Shown: positions 31,770 to 39,051, counted from the first letter of the stretch. The stretch is DNA of 42,040 nucleotides from Eubacteriales bacterium (GCA_018385275.1 JAHAZM010000059.1:1-42040); one strand, 5' to 3'. Notes: generated by a model from the letters alone, not told the origin. Made by a program: numbers and translations.

Positions 31770-33407
31770 CTACTCCAAAGCCAAATAATAATCGTAAACG
31801 TCTTGTCCGCCCTCATAGACCTCGACCGAGCAGTCGGGATAGGCCGTTTCGATGCGGTCCGTCAGGCGCGCGCGTTCCTCGAGGGACACGGCTTTGCCGA
31901 CGAACAGCGTGATGATTTCAACAAAATCCATCTCCGCCTGAGCGAGGAACGCCATGACCGCGTCGGAAGCGCTGCCGGCCGCGGCGCGGATGCCGCCGGC
32001 GGACAGCGCGATATAATCGCCCTTTTTCACCTCGACCCCGCCTACGGCCGCGTCGCGCACCGCGCGCGTGATCTCGGCGTCCGTCACGTCACCGGCGGCA
32101 CGCCCGGCGCTTTCCGCGATCGCGTCGACGTCCTGCAGGCCCGGCGTGATGACCGACAGGGCCGCATAGCCCTGCATGAAACTCTTGGCCGGGATGACGC
32201 GCACGTCGGCTGCCTCATACAATTCCGCGGCCTGCTGAGCCGCCATCATGATGTTTTTGTGATCCGGGAGCACGAGGATATGCTCCGCGCCGCAGCGGCG
32301 GAACGCCTCGAGAAAGTCCTCGGCCGACGGATTCGACGTCGTGCCGCCGGAAACGATCTCGTCCGCGCCCAGATGTCTGAACAGCGCGGCCATGCCATCG
32401 CCGGCGGCGACGGCTACCACGGCGTAGGGTTTCCGGATCTTGGGCGCGGGACGCGCGGTCTCCGTGTGCCCGAGAGACATGTTTTCGATCTTGACGGTAA
32501 GAAACTCCCCGAACGCCTGCGCCCGCTCCAGGACGCGGCCGGGGGTGAAGGTATGAACGTGAACCTTGACGACGTCGTCCTGTTTGTACGCCACGACGCT
32601 TTCGCCGCCCAGCTCGTCGAGCACGGAAAGCATGGTTTGGATGTCGAACGCGTCGGGGTCGACCTTGGCCGTCGTGAGGCGCAGAAGGAATTCCGTGCAG
32701 TAGCCGAACTCGAGCTTGCTGTCGCGCGTGAAACGGTCGACGTCAACGACCGGGGCCGACTCGCGGCGCACCGCGGAAGCCTCGACGGGACGGCCGTTGA
32801 GCGCCTCGTTCATGCCCTCGGCGATATACAGGTAGCCCGCCGCGCCGGAGTCGACGACGTCCGCCTCGGCCAGCACGGCCAACCGTTCTTTGGTCGAAGC
32901 CAGCGAACGCTGGGCTTCCTCCACGTGCAGGCGGAAAAAGTCCTCGATGGTCGCGCCGTCGCTCAGGGCCGCCGCCGCGTACTCGGTGCTTTCGCGGAAA
33001 ACCGTCAGGATCGTGCCCTCGGTCGGGTTCTGCACCGCCGCGTACGAGCGGGCCACGCCTTTGCGGTAGGCGCGGACCAGATCCGCGGCCGTCACGCTCT
33101 GACAGGAAGCCAGCTCCTCGCTGACGCCGGCGAAGATCTGAGACAGGATCACGCCCGAGTTGCCGCGCGCCGAAAGCAGCGCGCCGCGGGCAAAGCCCTC
33201 CAGCACCGTGCCAACGCCCGCTTCCGCGTCCGCGCCGATCCGGTCGAGGCCGCCCTCCATGGTTCTGGTCATATTGGTGCCGGTATCCCCGTCGGAAACG
33301 GGGAATACGTTCATGGCGTTGAGTTCTTCGGCGTGCGCCGCCAGCAGGGCCGCGCCGCTGAGAAGCATCGTCAGCCAGGTTTTTCCGTCAATGGCCGGGG
33401 TGCTCAT
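31770..33407 (-). CDS. fakA: Fatty acid kinase FakA-like (DAK/DegV kinase)
   Basis: 545 residues. FakA phosphorylates fatty acids bound to FakB, letting the cell use exogenous or recycled fatty acids. The N-terminal DhaL-like ATP-binding domain is evident from NAMNVFPVSDGDTGTNMTRTM near 30-50 and SARGNSGVILSQIFAG, where Asp residues bind Mg-ATP. A middle domain and C-terminal DegV-kinase region (EFGYCTEFLLRLT, VKVHVHTFTPGRVLERA) follow. The ATG at 33407 has no good ribosome site of its own, but it overlaps the stop of a possible 17-codon frame (33404-33457) that does have an AAGGAGG site. Likely first major gene of the operon; a TACAAT box lies at 33523-33528. Confidence 0.94.
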   Translation of the reverse strand: MSTPAIDGKTWLTMLLSGAALLAAHAEELNAMNVFPVSDGDTGTNMTRTMEGGLDRIGADAEAGVGTVLEGFARGALLSARGNSGVILSQIFAGVSEELASCQSVTAADLVRAYRKGVARSYAAVQNPTEGTILTVFRESTEYAAAALSDGATIEDFFRLHVEEAQRSLASTKERLAVLAEADVVDSGAAGYLYIAEGMNEALNGRPVEASAVRRESAPVVDVDRFTRDSKLEFGYCTEFLLRLTTAKVDPDAFDIQTMLSVLDELGGESVVAYKQDDVVKVHVHTFTPGRVLERAQAFGEFLTVKIENMSLGHTETARPAPKIRKPYAVVAVAAGDGMAALFRHLGADEIVSGGTTSNPSAEDFLEAFRRCGAEHILVLPDHKNIMMAAQQAAELYEAADVRVIPAKSFMQGYAALSVITPGLQDVDAIAESAGRAAGDVTDAEITRAVRDAAVGGVEVKKGDYIALSAGGIRAAAGSASDAVMAFLAQAEMDFVEIITLFVGKAVSLEERARLTDRIETAYPDCSVEVYEGGQDVYDYYLALE

Positions 33408-33457
33408 GCCGCACCGCCGATCCGGCGGGAGAGTTCCGAACAGAATGCTTTATTCAA
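33404..33457 (-). CDS. Candidate 17-residue leader peptide ahead of fakA
   Basis: A TTG codon at 33457 lies seven bases after a strong GGAGG (33465-33469) and opens a 17-codon frame reading about LNKAFCSELSRRIGGAA. Its stop overlaps the fakA start as ATGA. fakA itself lacks a good ribosome site, so coupling through this short frame would explain how it is translated. In many Firmicutes fakA follows an asp23/gls24-type gene; none is present here, so the peptide could be a relic or a true leader. It could also be chance. Confidence 0.4.
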   Translation of the reverse strand: MNKAFCSELSRRIGGAA

Positions 33458-33554
33458 AGTCCTTCCTCCTTCGTGCCGTCGCGTCCTGTCGGGAGCCGAC
33501 ATTCTTCGCGATTCTTCCGTTTATTGTAACAAAGTTTTCTAAACTGAAACGAAA

Positions 33555-33580
33555 CAAAAAGGCCGCCCTTCGGCGGCCGG
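33555..33580 (-). terminator. Terminator after the sensor kinase gene
   Basis: GGCCGCC (33561-33567) pairs GGCGGCC (33572-33578) over CTTC, and the A run at 33556-33560 becomes the T run for leftward transcripts from the two-component genes. Confidence 0.85.
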
Positions 33581-33594
33581 GACGACGCGTCAAA

Positions 33595-34659
33595 TCACAG
33601 ATCGAGCGGAAGCTCGACGCAGAAAACGGTGCGCCCGTCTTCTTCGGAAACGCGCACCTCTCCTCTGTGGAGTTTGACGATCCTGTCCACGACGGCGAGG
33701 CCCACGCCTGTGCCGTGCGCCGAATGCGAACGGTCGGTCTGATAGAATTTATGAAAAACGCGCTCGCGGTCCTCGGGCGGGATCGGGATGCCGACGTCGG
33801 AAACGGAGACGCGGATGCGATCGCCGTCCTTTTCGATGCCGACGCGCACCTCCGCGCCCTCATAAGCGAATTTCACGGCGTTGTCGAGCAGGTTGATCCA
33901 TACCTGCTTGAGCATTTCCTCGTTGGCGCGGATCGACACCTCGTCGAAATCCAGTTCCGGCAGAATGCGCTTGCGCGTCCATTTTTCCTCGAGAAGCAGG
34001 ACGCAGCCGCGGATCTGCTCGGAGAGGTTGAAACTCGTCACGTCGGTCAGGATCGACTGGTTTTCGATCTTGGTCAGGTTCAGGATCCCCGTCGCCATAT
34101 CGGAAAGACGGCGCGATTCTTCTTCGATGATGTCCGTGTACTCCGCGCGCTGCGCCTCGGTCAGGTTCCCGCGCTTGAGCAGGCGGGCAAAACCCGCGAT
34201 CGAGACGATGGGCGTTTTGAACTCATGCGAAAAATTGTTGACGAAATCCGCGCGCAGGATCTCCGTGTGATCGAGCTCGGCCGCCATGGCGTTGATGCTG
34301 TCCTGAAACTCCTTAACGGCCGTATAGCGGCAGAGGTTTTTGCCCAGATCCAGCCGGGCCTTGAAATTCCCTCCCGCCAGCTCCTGCAGCGTACCGGTGA
34401 TACGGTCGAACGGTTTGGCCATGATCCGGCTGAACAGCCACGAGATGCCCGCGCCGATGATGAGGCTGACCAGCACCGGCAGCAGAACGGCCAGCACGCG
34501 CGTCGATTCGTTGAGCGACAGATCCGTCAGCACGCCCGTTTGTATCAGCACGAAAACCGCGGCCGCGATCAGCAGGAGCGCCGCCAGCAGGCAGGCGAAC
34601 ACGATCAGGCTGAACATCAGCGTCAGCACGATGCCGGATTTTGTTTCTTCCTTCTTCAT
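33595..34659 (-). CDS. Sensor histidine kinase with altered G1 box
   Basis: 354 residues. Two membrane helices (about 9-38 and 54-75) flank a very short outer loop, so it likely senses within or near the membrane. A HAMP segment (about 76-130) leads to the DHp helix with the phosphorylated His145 in NFSHEFKTP. The ATPase domain has the N box (NLLDNAVKF, 256-264), the F box (FHKFYQT) and G2 (GTGVGL, 316-321). The G1 box, normally D-x-G-x-G, reads DVGIPI at 288-293, with Pro where the second glycine is expected. It partners the regulator at 34656-35330, with start and stop overlapping as ATGA. The signal is unknown. Confidence 0.94.
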   Translation of the reverse strand: MKKEETKSGIVLTLMFSLIVFACLLAALLLIAAAVFVLIQTGVLTDLSLNESTRVLAVLLPVLVSLIIGAGISWLFSRIMAKPFDRITGTLQELAGGNFKARLDLGKNLCRYTAVKEFQDSINAMAAELDHTEILRADFVNNFSHEFKTPIVSIAGFARLLKRGNLTEAQRAEYTDIIEEESRRLSDMATGILNLTKIENQSILTDVTSFNLSEQIRGCVLLLEEKWTRKRILPELDFDEVSIRANEEMLKQVWINLLDNAVKFAYEGAEVRVGIEKDGDRIRVSVSDVGIPIPPEDRERVFHKFYQTDRSHSAHGTGVGLAVVDRIVKLHRGEVRVSEEDGRTVFCVELPLDL

Positions 34660-35330
34660 ATCTTTTTCTCCGCTTTGTACCCCAGTCCGCGCACGGAAAC
34701 GATCTCAAACTCGTCCCAGCCCTCGAAGCGTTTCCGCAGGCGGCCGATATGCACGGTGACGGTTTCCCATCCGGTGCTGCTGTCCGCGCCCCAGATCTCG
34801 TCCATGAGCTGAATGCGGGTGAAGATCTTGCCCGGGCTGGACAGGAGCTTGTACAGGAGCAAAAATTCTTTCTGCGGCAGCTCCTGCGTCTCTTCTCCGC
34901 GCGTGACGGTCAGCCGGTCGTAATCCAGCGTCACGCCGCCGATCTCAATACGGCGCTCGCTGGCGATACGGGCGCGGCGCAGGAGCGCTTTGACGCGCAG
35001 CAGCATTTCCTGCTCGTCGATGGGTTTGGCGATATAGTCGTCCGTGCCGGCGAGAAATCCCTCGTGCCGGTCGGCGGGGAGCTGCTTGGCCGACACCATC
35101 AGGATCGGGATCTCGTTATCGGTTTCCCGCAGCAGGCGCGTGAATTCATAGCCGTCCATATTCGGCATCATGACGTCGAGAATGACAAGATCGACGAACT
35201 CCCTGTCCAGCACCGCCAGCGCCTCGAGGCCGTCGGACGCCGTCGAGACGGTATAGCGCGCCTCCTCCAGAACCGCGCGGATCAGCCGCCGCGTGTTTTT
35301 GTCGTCGTCGACGACCAGAATATGAAACAT
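34656..35330 (-). CDS. OmpR/PhoB-family response regulator
   Basis: 224 residues. Receiver domain 1-120 with acidic pair DDD at 8-10, phosphorylated Asp52 in VILDVMMPNMDG, the Ser of VSAK and the conserved Lys in YIAKPI. The C-terminal winged helix (about 128-224) has ELPQKEFLLLYKLL and the TVTVHIGRLRKR recognition helix with VRGLGY. It overlaps the kinase start by four bases. Ribosome site GGAGGGAG; promoter at 35363-35391. No obvious target site was found upstream of its own gene. Confidence 0.95.
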   Translation of the reverse strand: MFHILVVDDDKNTRRLIRAVLEEARYTVSTASDGLEALAVLDREFVDLVILDVMMPNMDGYEFTRLLRETDNEIPILMVSAKQLPADRHEGFLAGTDDYIAKPIDEQEMLLRVKALLRRARIASERRIEIGGVTLDYDRLTVTRGEETQELPQKEFLLLYKLLSSPGKIFTRIQLMDEIWGADSSTGWETVTVHIGRLRKRFEGWDEFEIVSVRGLGYKAEKKI

Positions 35331-35362
35331 AGGCTCCCTCCTCTCCCCGTGACGCCGCCTTT

Positions 35363-35391
35363 ATTGTATCAATTTTTCCGCCGCCGCACAA
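35363..35391 (-). promoter_or_regulatory. Promoter of the two-component operon
   Basis: Minus strand TTGTGC (35386-35391), 17-bp spacer, TACAAT (35363-35368), about 30 bases ahead of the regulator start. Confidence 0.65.
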
Positions 35392-35421
35392 GCGAATTTC
35401 ACGCCCGGATCAGCCGGCAAA

Positions 35422-35452
35422 CAAAAACCCTTTCCCGTTCCGGGGAAAGGGT
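35422..35452 (-). terminator. Terminator after the transglutaminase-like gene
   Basis: CCCTTTCCC (35428-35436) pairs GGGAAAGGG (35443-35451), and the A run at 35423-35427 gives the T run on the minus strand. Confidence 0.88.
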
Positions 35453-35466
35453 CGGGATCGGGCCGG

Positions 35467-36327
35467 TCATTCTTTGAAATAAGCGCGGAGGAACGGGATG
35501 AACGTGACCGCGACGGAAAGACCGAAAAGGATCAGGCAAACGGTCAGCAGCGTGGTTCTGGCGCCCGCGTACGTCGAAAGCGACACCTCGGTATCCACCC
35601 AGTCGTGATGACGCAGCGAGAGGAACTCCTCGGAGGTTTTCAGATAATACTCGTACCCCGGTTCCGCGCCGAGATCGTCCCAGGTCACGTCGAGGTGGTA
35701 CCAGTTGCCGTCGAGCCTGACCATGTTCCAGGTATGGTCCATTTTGTCGCTGCGGGCCACGCTGTGCTCAAGCCCGAAACGGTCGGCCAGCGCCGTAAAC
35801 AACGCCGTATACGCCGAACAGACGCCCCGGCCGGTCCGCAGCATCGAAAAAACGGAGTGCTCCCCGCCGTATTCATAATGGCGGATGATATAGTCGTGGA
35901 TCCACCTGACCGCCTCTCCGTCGTCGGCAAAAGCCGGCGCCCCGGCGGCGATGGCGTCGATATAGCCGTTGTATTCCTTCAGATTTTCTTCATAACGATC
36001 CGTATAGGCGTTGTAGATGAATACGTACTGAACGCCGTCGGCTGTGACGCGATAGCTCATCCGGTCGACGGTAAAAAGCTCGGGCGTGGAAAACGCGCAG
36101 CGGATGACCGCGTTCCGATCGATCGAGCGGTCCGGCACCGTGATGGAGGCGCGTCTCTCCGTGATGGCGGCGTAGGTGCGGTCAAAAGCGCTCTGATACT
36201 GTCCTTGCAGGACGGAGGCCCAGACGATCACGATCGCTCCGACGAGCAGCGCGATCACGGGCACGATAAAAATCGTGAGGCTGATCGTATAATAATTTCC
36301 ATTCCGCGTTCTGAAAGTAAAGCGCAT
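35467..36327 (-). CDS. Membrane protein with transglutaminase-like domain
   Basis: 286 residues: a transmembrane helix (about 13-38), an extracytoplasmic part (about 40-250) and a second helix (about 257-280) with a short basic tail. The transglutaminase-like cysteine-protease fold is shown by Cys170 in RGVCSAYTAL, His198 in DHTWNMVRL and Asp213 in YHLDVTWDD, which form the usual catalytic triad. Such domains cross-link or cleave peptides at the envelope; here the catalytic part would face outward. I choose the ATG at 36327, which has a GGAGAAAG site, over one at 36435 that overlaps a terminator. No partner genes are evident. Confidence 0.87.
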   Translation of the reverse strand: MRFTFRTRNGNYYTISLTIFIVPVIALLVGAIVIVWASVLQGQYQSAFDRTYAAITERRASITVPDRSIDRNAVIRCAFSTPELFTVDRMSYRVTADGVQYVFIYNAYTDRYEENLKEYNGYIDAIAAGAPAFADDGEAVRWIHDYIIRHYEYGGEHSVFSMLRTGRGVCSAYTALFTALADRFGLEHSVARSDKMDHTWNMVRLDGNWYHLDVTWDDLGAEPGYEYYLKTSEEFLSLRHHDWVDTEVSLSTYAGARTTLLTVCLILFGLSVAVTFIPFLRAYFKE

Positions 36328-36393
36328 ATCTTTCTCCGATCTCTTTATTTGGCGGCGCGAAAGAAGCCGAACGATAAACGTACGGAATAAAAA

Positions 36394-36426
36394 GAAAAGG
36401 CCATATCGATACGTATGGCCTTTTTT
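36394..36426. terminator. Terminator after the phosphoribosyltransferase gene
   Basis: GGCCATA (36399-36405) pairs TATGGCC (36414-36420), with A-rich sequence before and six T after; it can act in both directions but is placed for the leftward gene at 36491-37048. Confidence 0.8.
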
Positions 36427-36490
36427 ACAAAGCACGGGTAGAAAAGGCCTCGACCCATCCCTTGTCCGCGACTCCGAGAGCGCGCTTTTC

Positions 36491-37048
36491 TTATTCCTTA
36501 ATCGTGCCGTCGGCGTTGAAGACGGGCAGTTTTTCCAGATAAACGAGGTCGGGGCGGTTCTGCGCGTCGCCCTCGGCCAGTACCGTCATCCTGCCGCAGA
36601 CGATACCGCCCGCGCAGGCGACGAGCTTCTCGAGGCCGCTCAGGGATTGGCCGGTCGAGATCACGTCGTCGACGAGCAGGATGCGCTTGCCCTTCATCAG
36701 CCTGGCGTCTTTTTTGTCGAGATAGAGCTTCTGCTCGGCGGCGGTGCTGATGGAGCGCACGTCCGCTTCGAAAACGCCCGTCATGTACAGCTTGGGCTGT
36801 TTACGGGCGACAAAGTAATACCCGTCGCCGTGCTGGCGGGCCATTTCGTGGATCAGCGGGATGCCCTTGGCCTCCGCCGTCATCATATAATCGTACTCGG
36901 GGATCCGCTTGAGCAGTTCGCGCGCGCAGGCGACGGTCAGTTCCGCGTCGCCGAACATGACGAACGCGGCGATATACAGGTCGTCGGTGACTTTACAGAG
37001 CGGGAGTTTGCGGTCGAGTCCGGCCACGCGCATTTTGTAATACTTCAT
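36491..37048 (-). CDS. Type I phosphoribosyltransferase (adenine PRTase-like)
   Basis: 185 residues. The PRPP-binding signature is ILLVDDVISTGQSL (about 123-136), with a leading TAEAKGIPL loop (about 57-65) at the pyrophosphate site and KLYL/SISTAAEQ flexible-loop region. Type I PRTases transfer ribose-phosphate from PRPP to a purine or pyrimidine; the arrangement is closest to adenine phosphoribosyltransferase-like proteins of Firmicutes, some of which act on xanthine or serve as regulators. The substrate is not settled by these motifs. Ribosome site AGGAGG before the ATG; strong promoter at 37087-37115. Confidence 0.88.
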   Translation of the reverse strand: MKYYKMRVAGLDRKLPLCKVTDDLYIAAFVMFGDAELTVACARELLKRIPEYDYMMTAEAKGIPLIHEMARQHGDGYYFVARKQPKLYMTGVFEADVRSISTAAEQKLYLDKKDARLMKGKRILLVDDVISTGQSLSGLEKLVACAGGIVCGRMTVLAEGDAQNRPDLVYLEKLPVFNADGTIKE

Positions 37049-37086
37049 CGTTCATTCCTCCTGAAAAGGCTCCATCAACAAGCATG

Positions 37087-37115
37087 ATTATACGCGCTCG
37101 CCCTGAGAAAGTCAA
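37087..37115 (-). promoter_or_regulatory. Promoter of the phosphoribosyltransferase gene
   Basis: Minus strand TTGACT (37110-37115), 17-bp spacer, TATAAT (37087-37092), about 38 bases ahead of the start. Confidence 0.85.
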
Positions 37116-37121
37116 ACGATA

Positions 37122-37151
37122 TCGAAAAAAAACGCGCGCTGCGCGCGCGTC
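37122..37151 (-). terminator. Terminator of the USP-like operon
   Basis: ACGCGCGC (37132-37139) pairs GCGCGCGT (37143-37150) over a 3-base loop; the preceding A run is the T run for leftward transcripts. Confidence 0.85.
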
Positions 37152-37164
37152 CGGGCGGGTGATT

Positions 37165-37539
37165 TCAGGCGGGGGGATCGAAGGGGATAATCTCGGCGGC
37201 GGGAAGCCGGCGACGCAGTTTTTCGACGATGCGGCTCTCCTCTCCCGAGCCGTGAAGGCGGCCCAGCACGACGGCCGTCGCGCCGTTTTCCCCCGCGTAA
37301 GCCGCGATGCTGCGGGTGATCTTTTCGGAGCGGATGAAATGCATCTCCGCGCCGGCGGCTTTGGAGCATTCAAACAGATACTGGAGGGCCGCTCCCGTGT
37401 CGCCCGTGCCGAGGATATCCTCGCCGGGCCGGCAGACGTGCACGACCGTCAGCGCTTCGCCGCGTTCTTTGGCCAGTTCCGCCGCGTAGGCGATCATGGC
37501 GCTGCAGGTAGTCCGGGCCGTCACGCAAACGACGATCAT
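37165..37539 (-). CDS. Universal-stress-protein-like (KdpD-USP type) protein
   Basis: 124 residues with a Rossmann-like USP fold: MIVVCVTARTTCSAMIAYAAELAKERGEALTVVHV at the start, which resembles the USP subdomain of KdpD (CVTxxxxS-x-x-LIR), a middle helix pair, and ATAVVLGRLHGSG near 90-102 as the phosphate-binding end of the fold. The second half of the nucleotide loop (G-x2-G-x9-G-S) is shorter than in classic ATP-binding USPs, so ligand binding is uncertain. The ATG at 37539 overlaps the stop of the upstream membrane protein gene (ATGA), suggesting the two work together. GGAGGG ribosome site. Confidence 0.78.
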   Translation of the reverse strand: MIVVCVTARTTCSAMIAYAAELAKERGEALTVVHVCRPGEDILGTGDTGAALQYLFECSKAAGAEMHFIRSEKITRSIAAYAGENGATAVVLGRLHGSGEESRIVEKLRRRLPAAEIIPFDPPA

Positions 37540-38012
37540 GACGCTCCCTCCTCCGCTTTGACGACGATGCTGCCGACGGTGAAAACGCGCAGCGGCGCGC
37601 CCTGCGCGGGCGTGGGGACGCCGGCGCGCCAATGGACTTTGCGCGGACTGGTCATGCGGCCGTATTTATCGGCGGTCAGCAGAACGACGTCGTCGAAATA
37701 CGCGCCCTCGACCTCCGCGTCGCGCGTCTCGACGCCGTCGAAAAGACCGGTCTCTTCCGTCGCCTCGCGCCCGAGCACGCGCTCGATCATCGCCAGGCGC
37801 CGGCGCGCCGGAAGCAGGTTGACGCAAAGATGGAAAAACAGCGCCGATCCGCCGACAAAAGCCGTCAGCGCGATCAGCACGCCGATATTGAGGATCGTCC
37901 AGACGACAAAAAGGCCGACCGTCAGCACGGCGATGAGCCAAGCCAGGACGGTCCAGCGGTTTTTTTCTGCGCGGGTCAGAGTCCGGTCTTCTTCGGTAAA
38001 CAGATTTGTCAC
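37536..38012 (-). CDS. Small membrane protein of unknown function
   Basis: 158 residues from a GTG start with a GGAGGG site. Charged N-terminus (VTNLFTEEDRTLTRAEKNRW), two close hydrophobic helices (about 22-67) and a polar C-terminal domain (about 75-158) with ATEETGLFDGVETRDAEVEGAYFDDVVLLTADKYGRMTSPRKVHW. No family recognised. The C-terminal part is probably cytoplasmic, next to the USP-like product of the coupled downstream gene. Strong promoter at 38032-38060. Confidence 0.7.
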   Translation of the reverse strand: MTNLFTEEDRTLTRAEKNRWTVLAWLIAVLTVGLFVVWTILNIGVLIALTAFVGGSALFFHLCVNLLPARRRLAMIERVLGREATEETGLFDGVETRDAEVEGAYFDDVVLLTADKYGRMTSPRKVHWRAGVPTPAQGAPLRVFTVGSIVVKAEEGAS

Positions 38013-38031
38013 GGCATTCCCTCCGCTTTTT

Positions 38032-38060
38032 ATTGTAGCACAGCCCCTCCGGTGTTTCAA
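38032..38060 (-). promoter_or_regulatory. Promoter of the membrane protein / USP operon
   Basis: Minus strand TTGAAA (38055-38060), 17-bp spacer, TACAAT (38032-38037). It diverges from the tRNA promoter. Confidence 0.8.
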
Positions 38061-38082
38061 GATAATTTTTTGTAAATAAGGC

Positions 38083-38114
38083 TTGCCAATTTCAACTCGC
38101 TGTGCTATTATAAT
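38083..38114 (+). promoter_or_regulatory. Promoter of tRNA-Ala
   Basis: TTGCCA (38083-38088) with either TATTAT (38106-38111, 17-bp spacer) or the perfect TATAAT (38109-38114, 20-bp spacer). The tRNA begins at 38122, eight to eleven bases later. Confidence 0.7.
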
Positions 38115-38121
38115 GCGGTAC

Positions 38122-38197
38122 GGGGGTGTGGCTCAGTTGGTAGAGCGCTACGTTCGCATCGTAGAGGCCAGGGGTTCGAATCCCCTCATCTCCACCA
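38122..38197 (+). tRNA. tRNA-Ala, anticodon CGC
   Basis: A 76-base cloverleaf with encoded CCA. Acceptor 38122-38128 pairs 38187-38193; D stem GCTC/GAGC; anticodon stem CTACG/CGTAG with loop TTCGCAT, anticodon CGC reading codon GCG; 5-base variable loop; T stem AGGGG/CCCCT with TTCGAAT. The third acceptor pair is G-U, the main alanine identity element, which confirms the assignment. Its last 23 bases and two following A residues are duplicated at 38348-38372. Confidence 0.97.
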
Positions 38198-38199
38198 AA
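38175..38199 (+). repeat. Direct repeat, tRNA-Ala 3' end (att-like copy 1)
   Basis: 25 bases running from the T loop TTCGAAT through CCA and AA are repeated exactly at 38348-38372. Duplicated tRNA 3' ends mark integration sites of mobile elements. Confidence 0.9.
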
Positions 38200-38200
38200 G

Positions 38201-38358
38201 CGGCAAGAAAGCGGGCAACAGCCCCCTTTTTTGCTGCTCTCATGCTGTCGGAGGATTCGGACAGCGGCGGACCGGACCGCGGACTTTCGGAGGATCTCTG
38301 ATCCGGAGAATGTCTGCGACCAAGCGACGGTCACGCCGTCGCGCGAATTCGAATCCCC
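38201..38358 (+). repeat. Structured repeat, copy 1 (158 bp)
   Basis: It shares a 77-base identical core (38253-38329) with copy 2 (39332-39408) and a diverged but pairing 5' part. Predicted stems: 38203-38216 with 38221-38234; GCTGTC with GACAGC (38244-38249/38260-38265); CGCGGAC with GTCTGCG (38278-38284/38312-38318) enclosing GGATC/GATCC; and GCGACGG with CCGTCGC (38324-38330/38336-38342). It ends in GAATTCGAATCCCC, which merges into the duplicated T arm. No credible protein frame was found in it. Confidence 0.85.
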
Positions 38359-38372
38359 TCATCTCCACCAAA
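38348..38372 (+). repeat. Direct repeat, tRNA-Ala 3' end (att-like copy 2)
   Basis: Exact second copy of 38175-38199, lying 173 bases downstream. The hairpin terminator at 38370-38421 starts right after it, as expected if this was once the end of the tRNA gene before the insertion. Confidence 0.9.
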
Positions 38373-38421
38373 ACCGTTGCGGTATTTGATACAATGATCG
38401 AGTGCGCAACGGTTTTTATTT
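38370..38421 (+). terminator. Hairpin terminator after the duplicated tRNA end
   Basis: AAAACCGTTGC (38370-38380) pairs perfectly with GCAACGGTTTT (38406-38416) over a 25-base loop, followed by TATTTT. It probably ended the original tRNA-Ala transcript. Confidence 0.75.
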
Positions 38422-38456
38422 TACGGAATAATTGAAATATCTTAGGAGGGGTAATA

Positions 38457-38987
38457 ATGAACAACCCACAACTGATAGAAATATTACGGGAAAGATTTAT
38501 CAAAAATGCAGCGTTACATTCGGGCATAGATTTTGAAACGATTATCGGCAGACTTACGCCCAAAGTTCTTGAATCTTTAAAATATATGGAAGAATCGGGC
38601 GGAGAACCGGATATTATTGCCTACGATAAATCAGAAGACAAATATATTTTCTTCGACACTTCAAAAGAATCGCCGATCGGCAGACGTAGTTATTGTTACG
38701 ACGATGAAGCGCTGAATTCAAGAAAAGCAAACAAGTCTTTTTCTTCGGCAATGAAAGAAGCTGTCGATCATTGCGTTGAAATATTAAGTGAAGAGGACTA
38801 TTTCTTTCTGCAGTCGCTCGGCGATTTCGACTTAAAATCGTCCAGTTGGCTTTATACACCCGCTGAAATAAGAAACAGGGGCGGCGCCATTTTCGGCGAC
38901 AAACACTTCGGAAGAACCTTTATTTATCATAACGGCGCCGAATCTTATTATTCAAACAGAGGCTTTCGAGTAAAACTGAGGGTTTGA
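38457..38987 (+). CDS. DUF4256 family protein
   Basis: 176 residues matching DUF4256 along its length: LIEILRERFIKNAALHSGIDF, MEESGGEPDIIAYDKSEDKYIFFDTSKESPIGRRSYCYD, ALNSRKANKSFSSA, and the C-terminal SSWLYTPAEIRNRGGAIFGDKHFG with YHNGAESYYSNRGFR. The function of this family is unknown; members are cytosolic and scattered among Firmicutes and other bacteria. A strong TTAGGAGGGG site precedes the ATG. The gene is markedly richer in A+T than its neighbours and lies between the two copies of the structured repeat, so it looks like later-acquired cargo. A terminator follows at 39052-39091. Confidence 0.92.
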   Translation: MNNPQLIEILRERFIKNAALHSGIDFETIIGRLTPKVLESLKYMEESGGEPDIIAYDKSEDKYIFFDTSKESPIGRRSYCYDDEALNSRKANKSFSSAMKEAVDHCVEILSEEDYFFLQSLGDFDLKSSSWLYTPAEIRNRGGAIFGDKHFGRTFIYHNGAESYYSNRGFRVKLRV

Positions 38988-39051
38988 TTCAATTATTTGC
39001 ACCCGTTGCACCCGAAAGGCGCATTGTATCAATCATCAGGTGCAGATACAC

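Noticed and set aside
38092-38334. An 80-codon minus-strand frame with a GGDEGIRTPG segment
   Set aside because: This is the familiar false protein made by reading a tRNA gene and its flank backwards.
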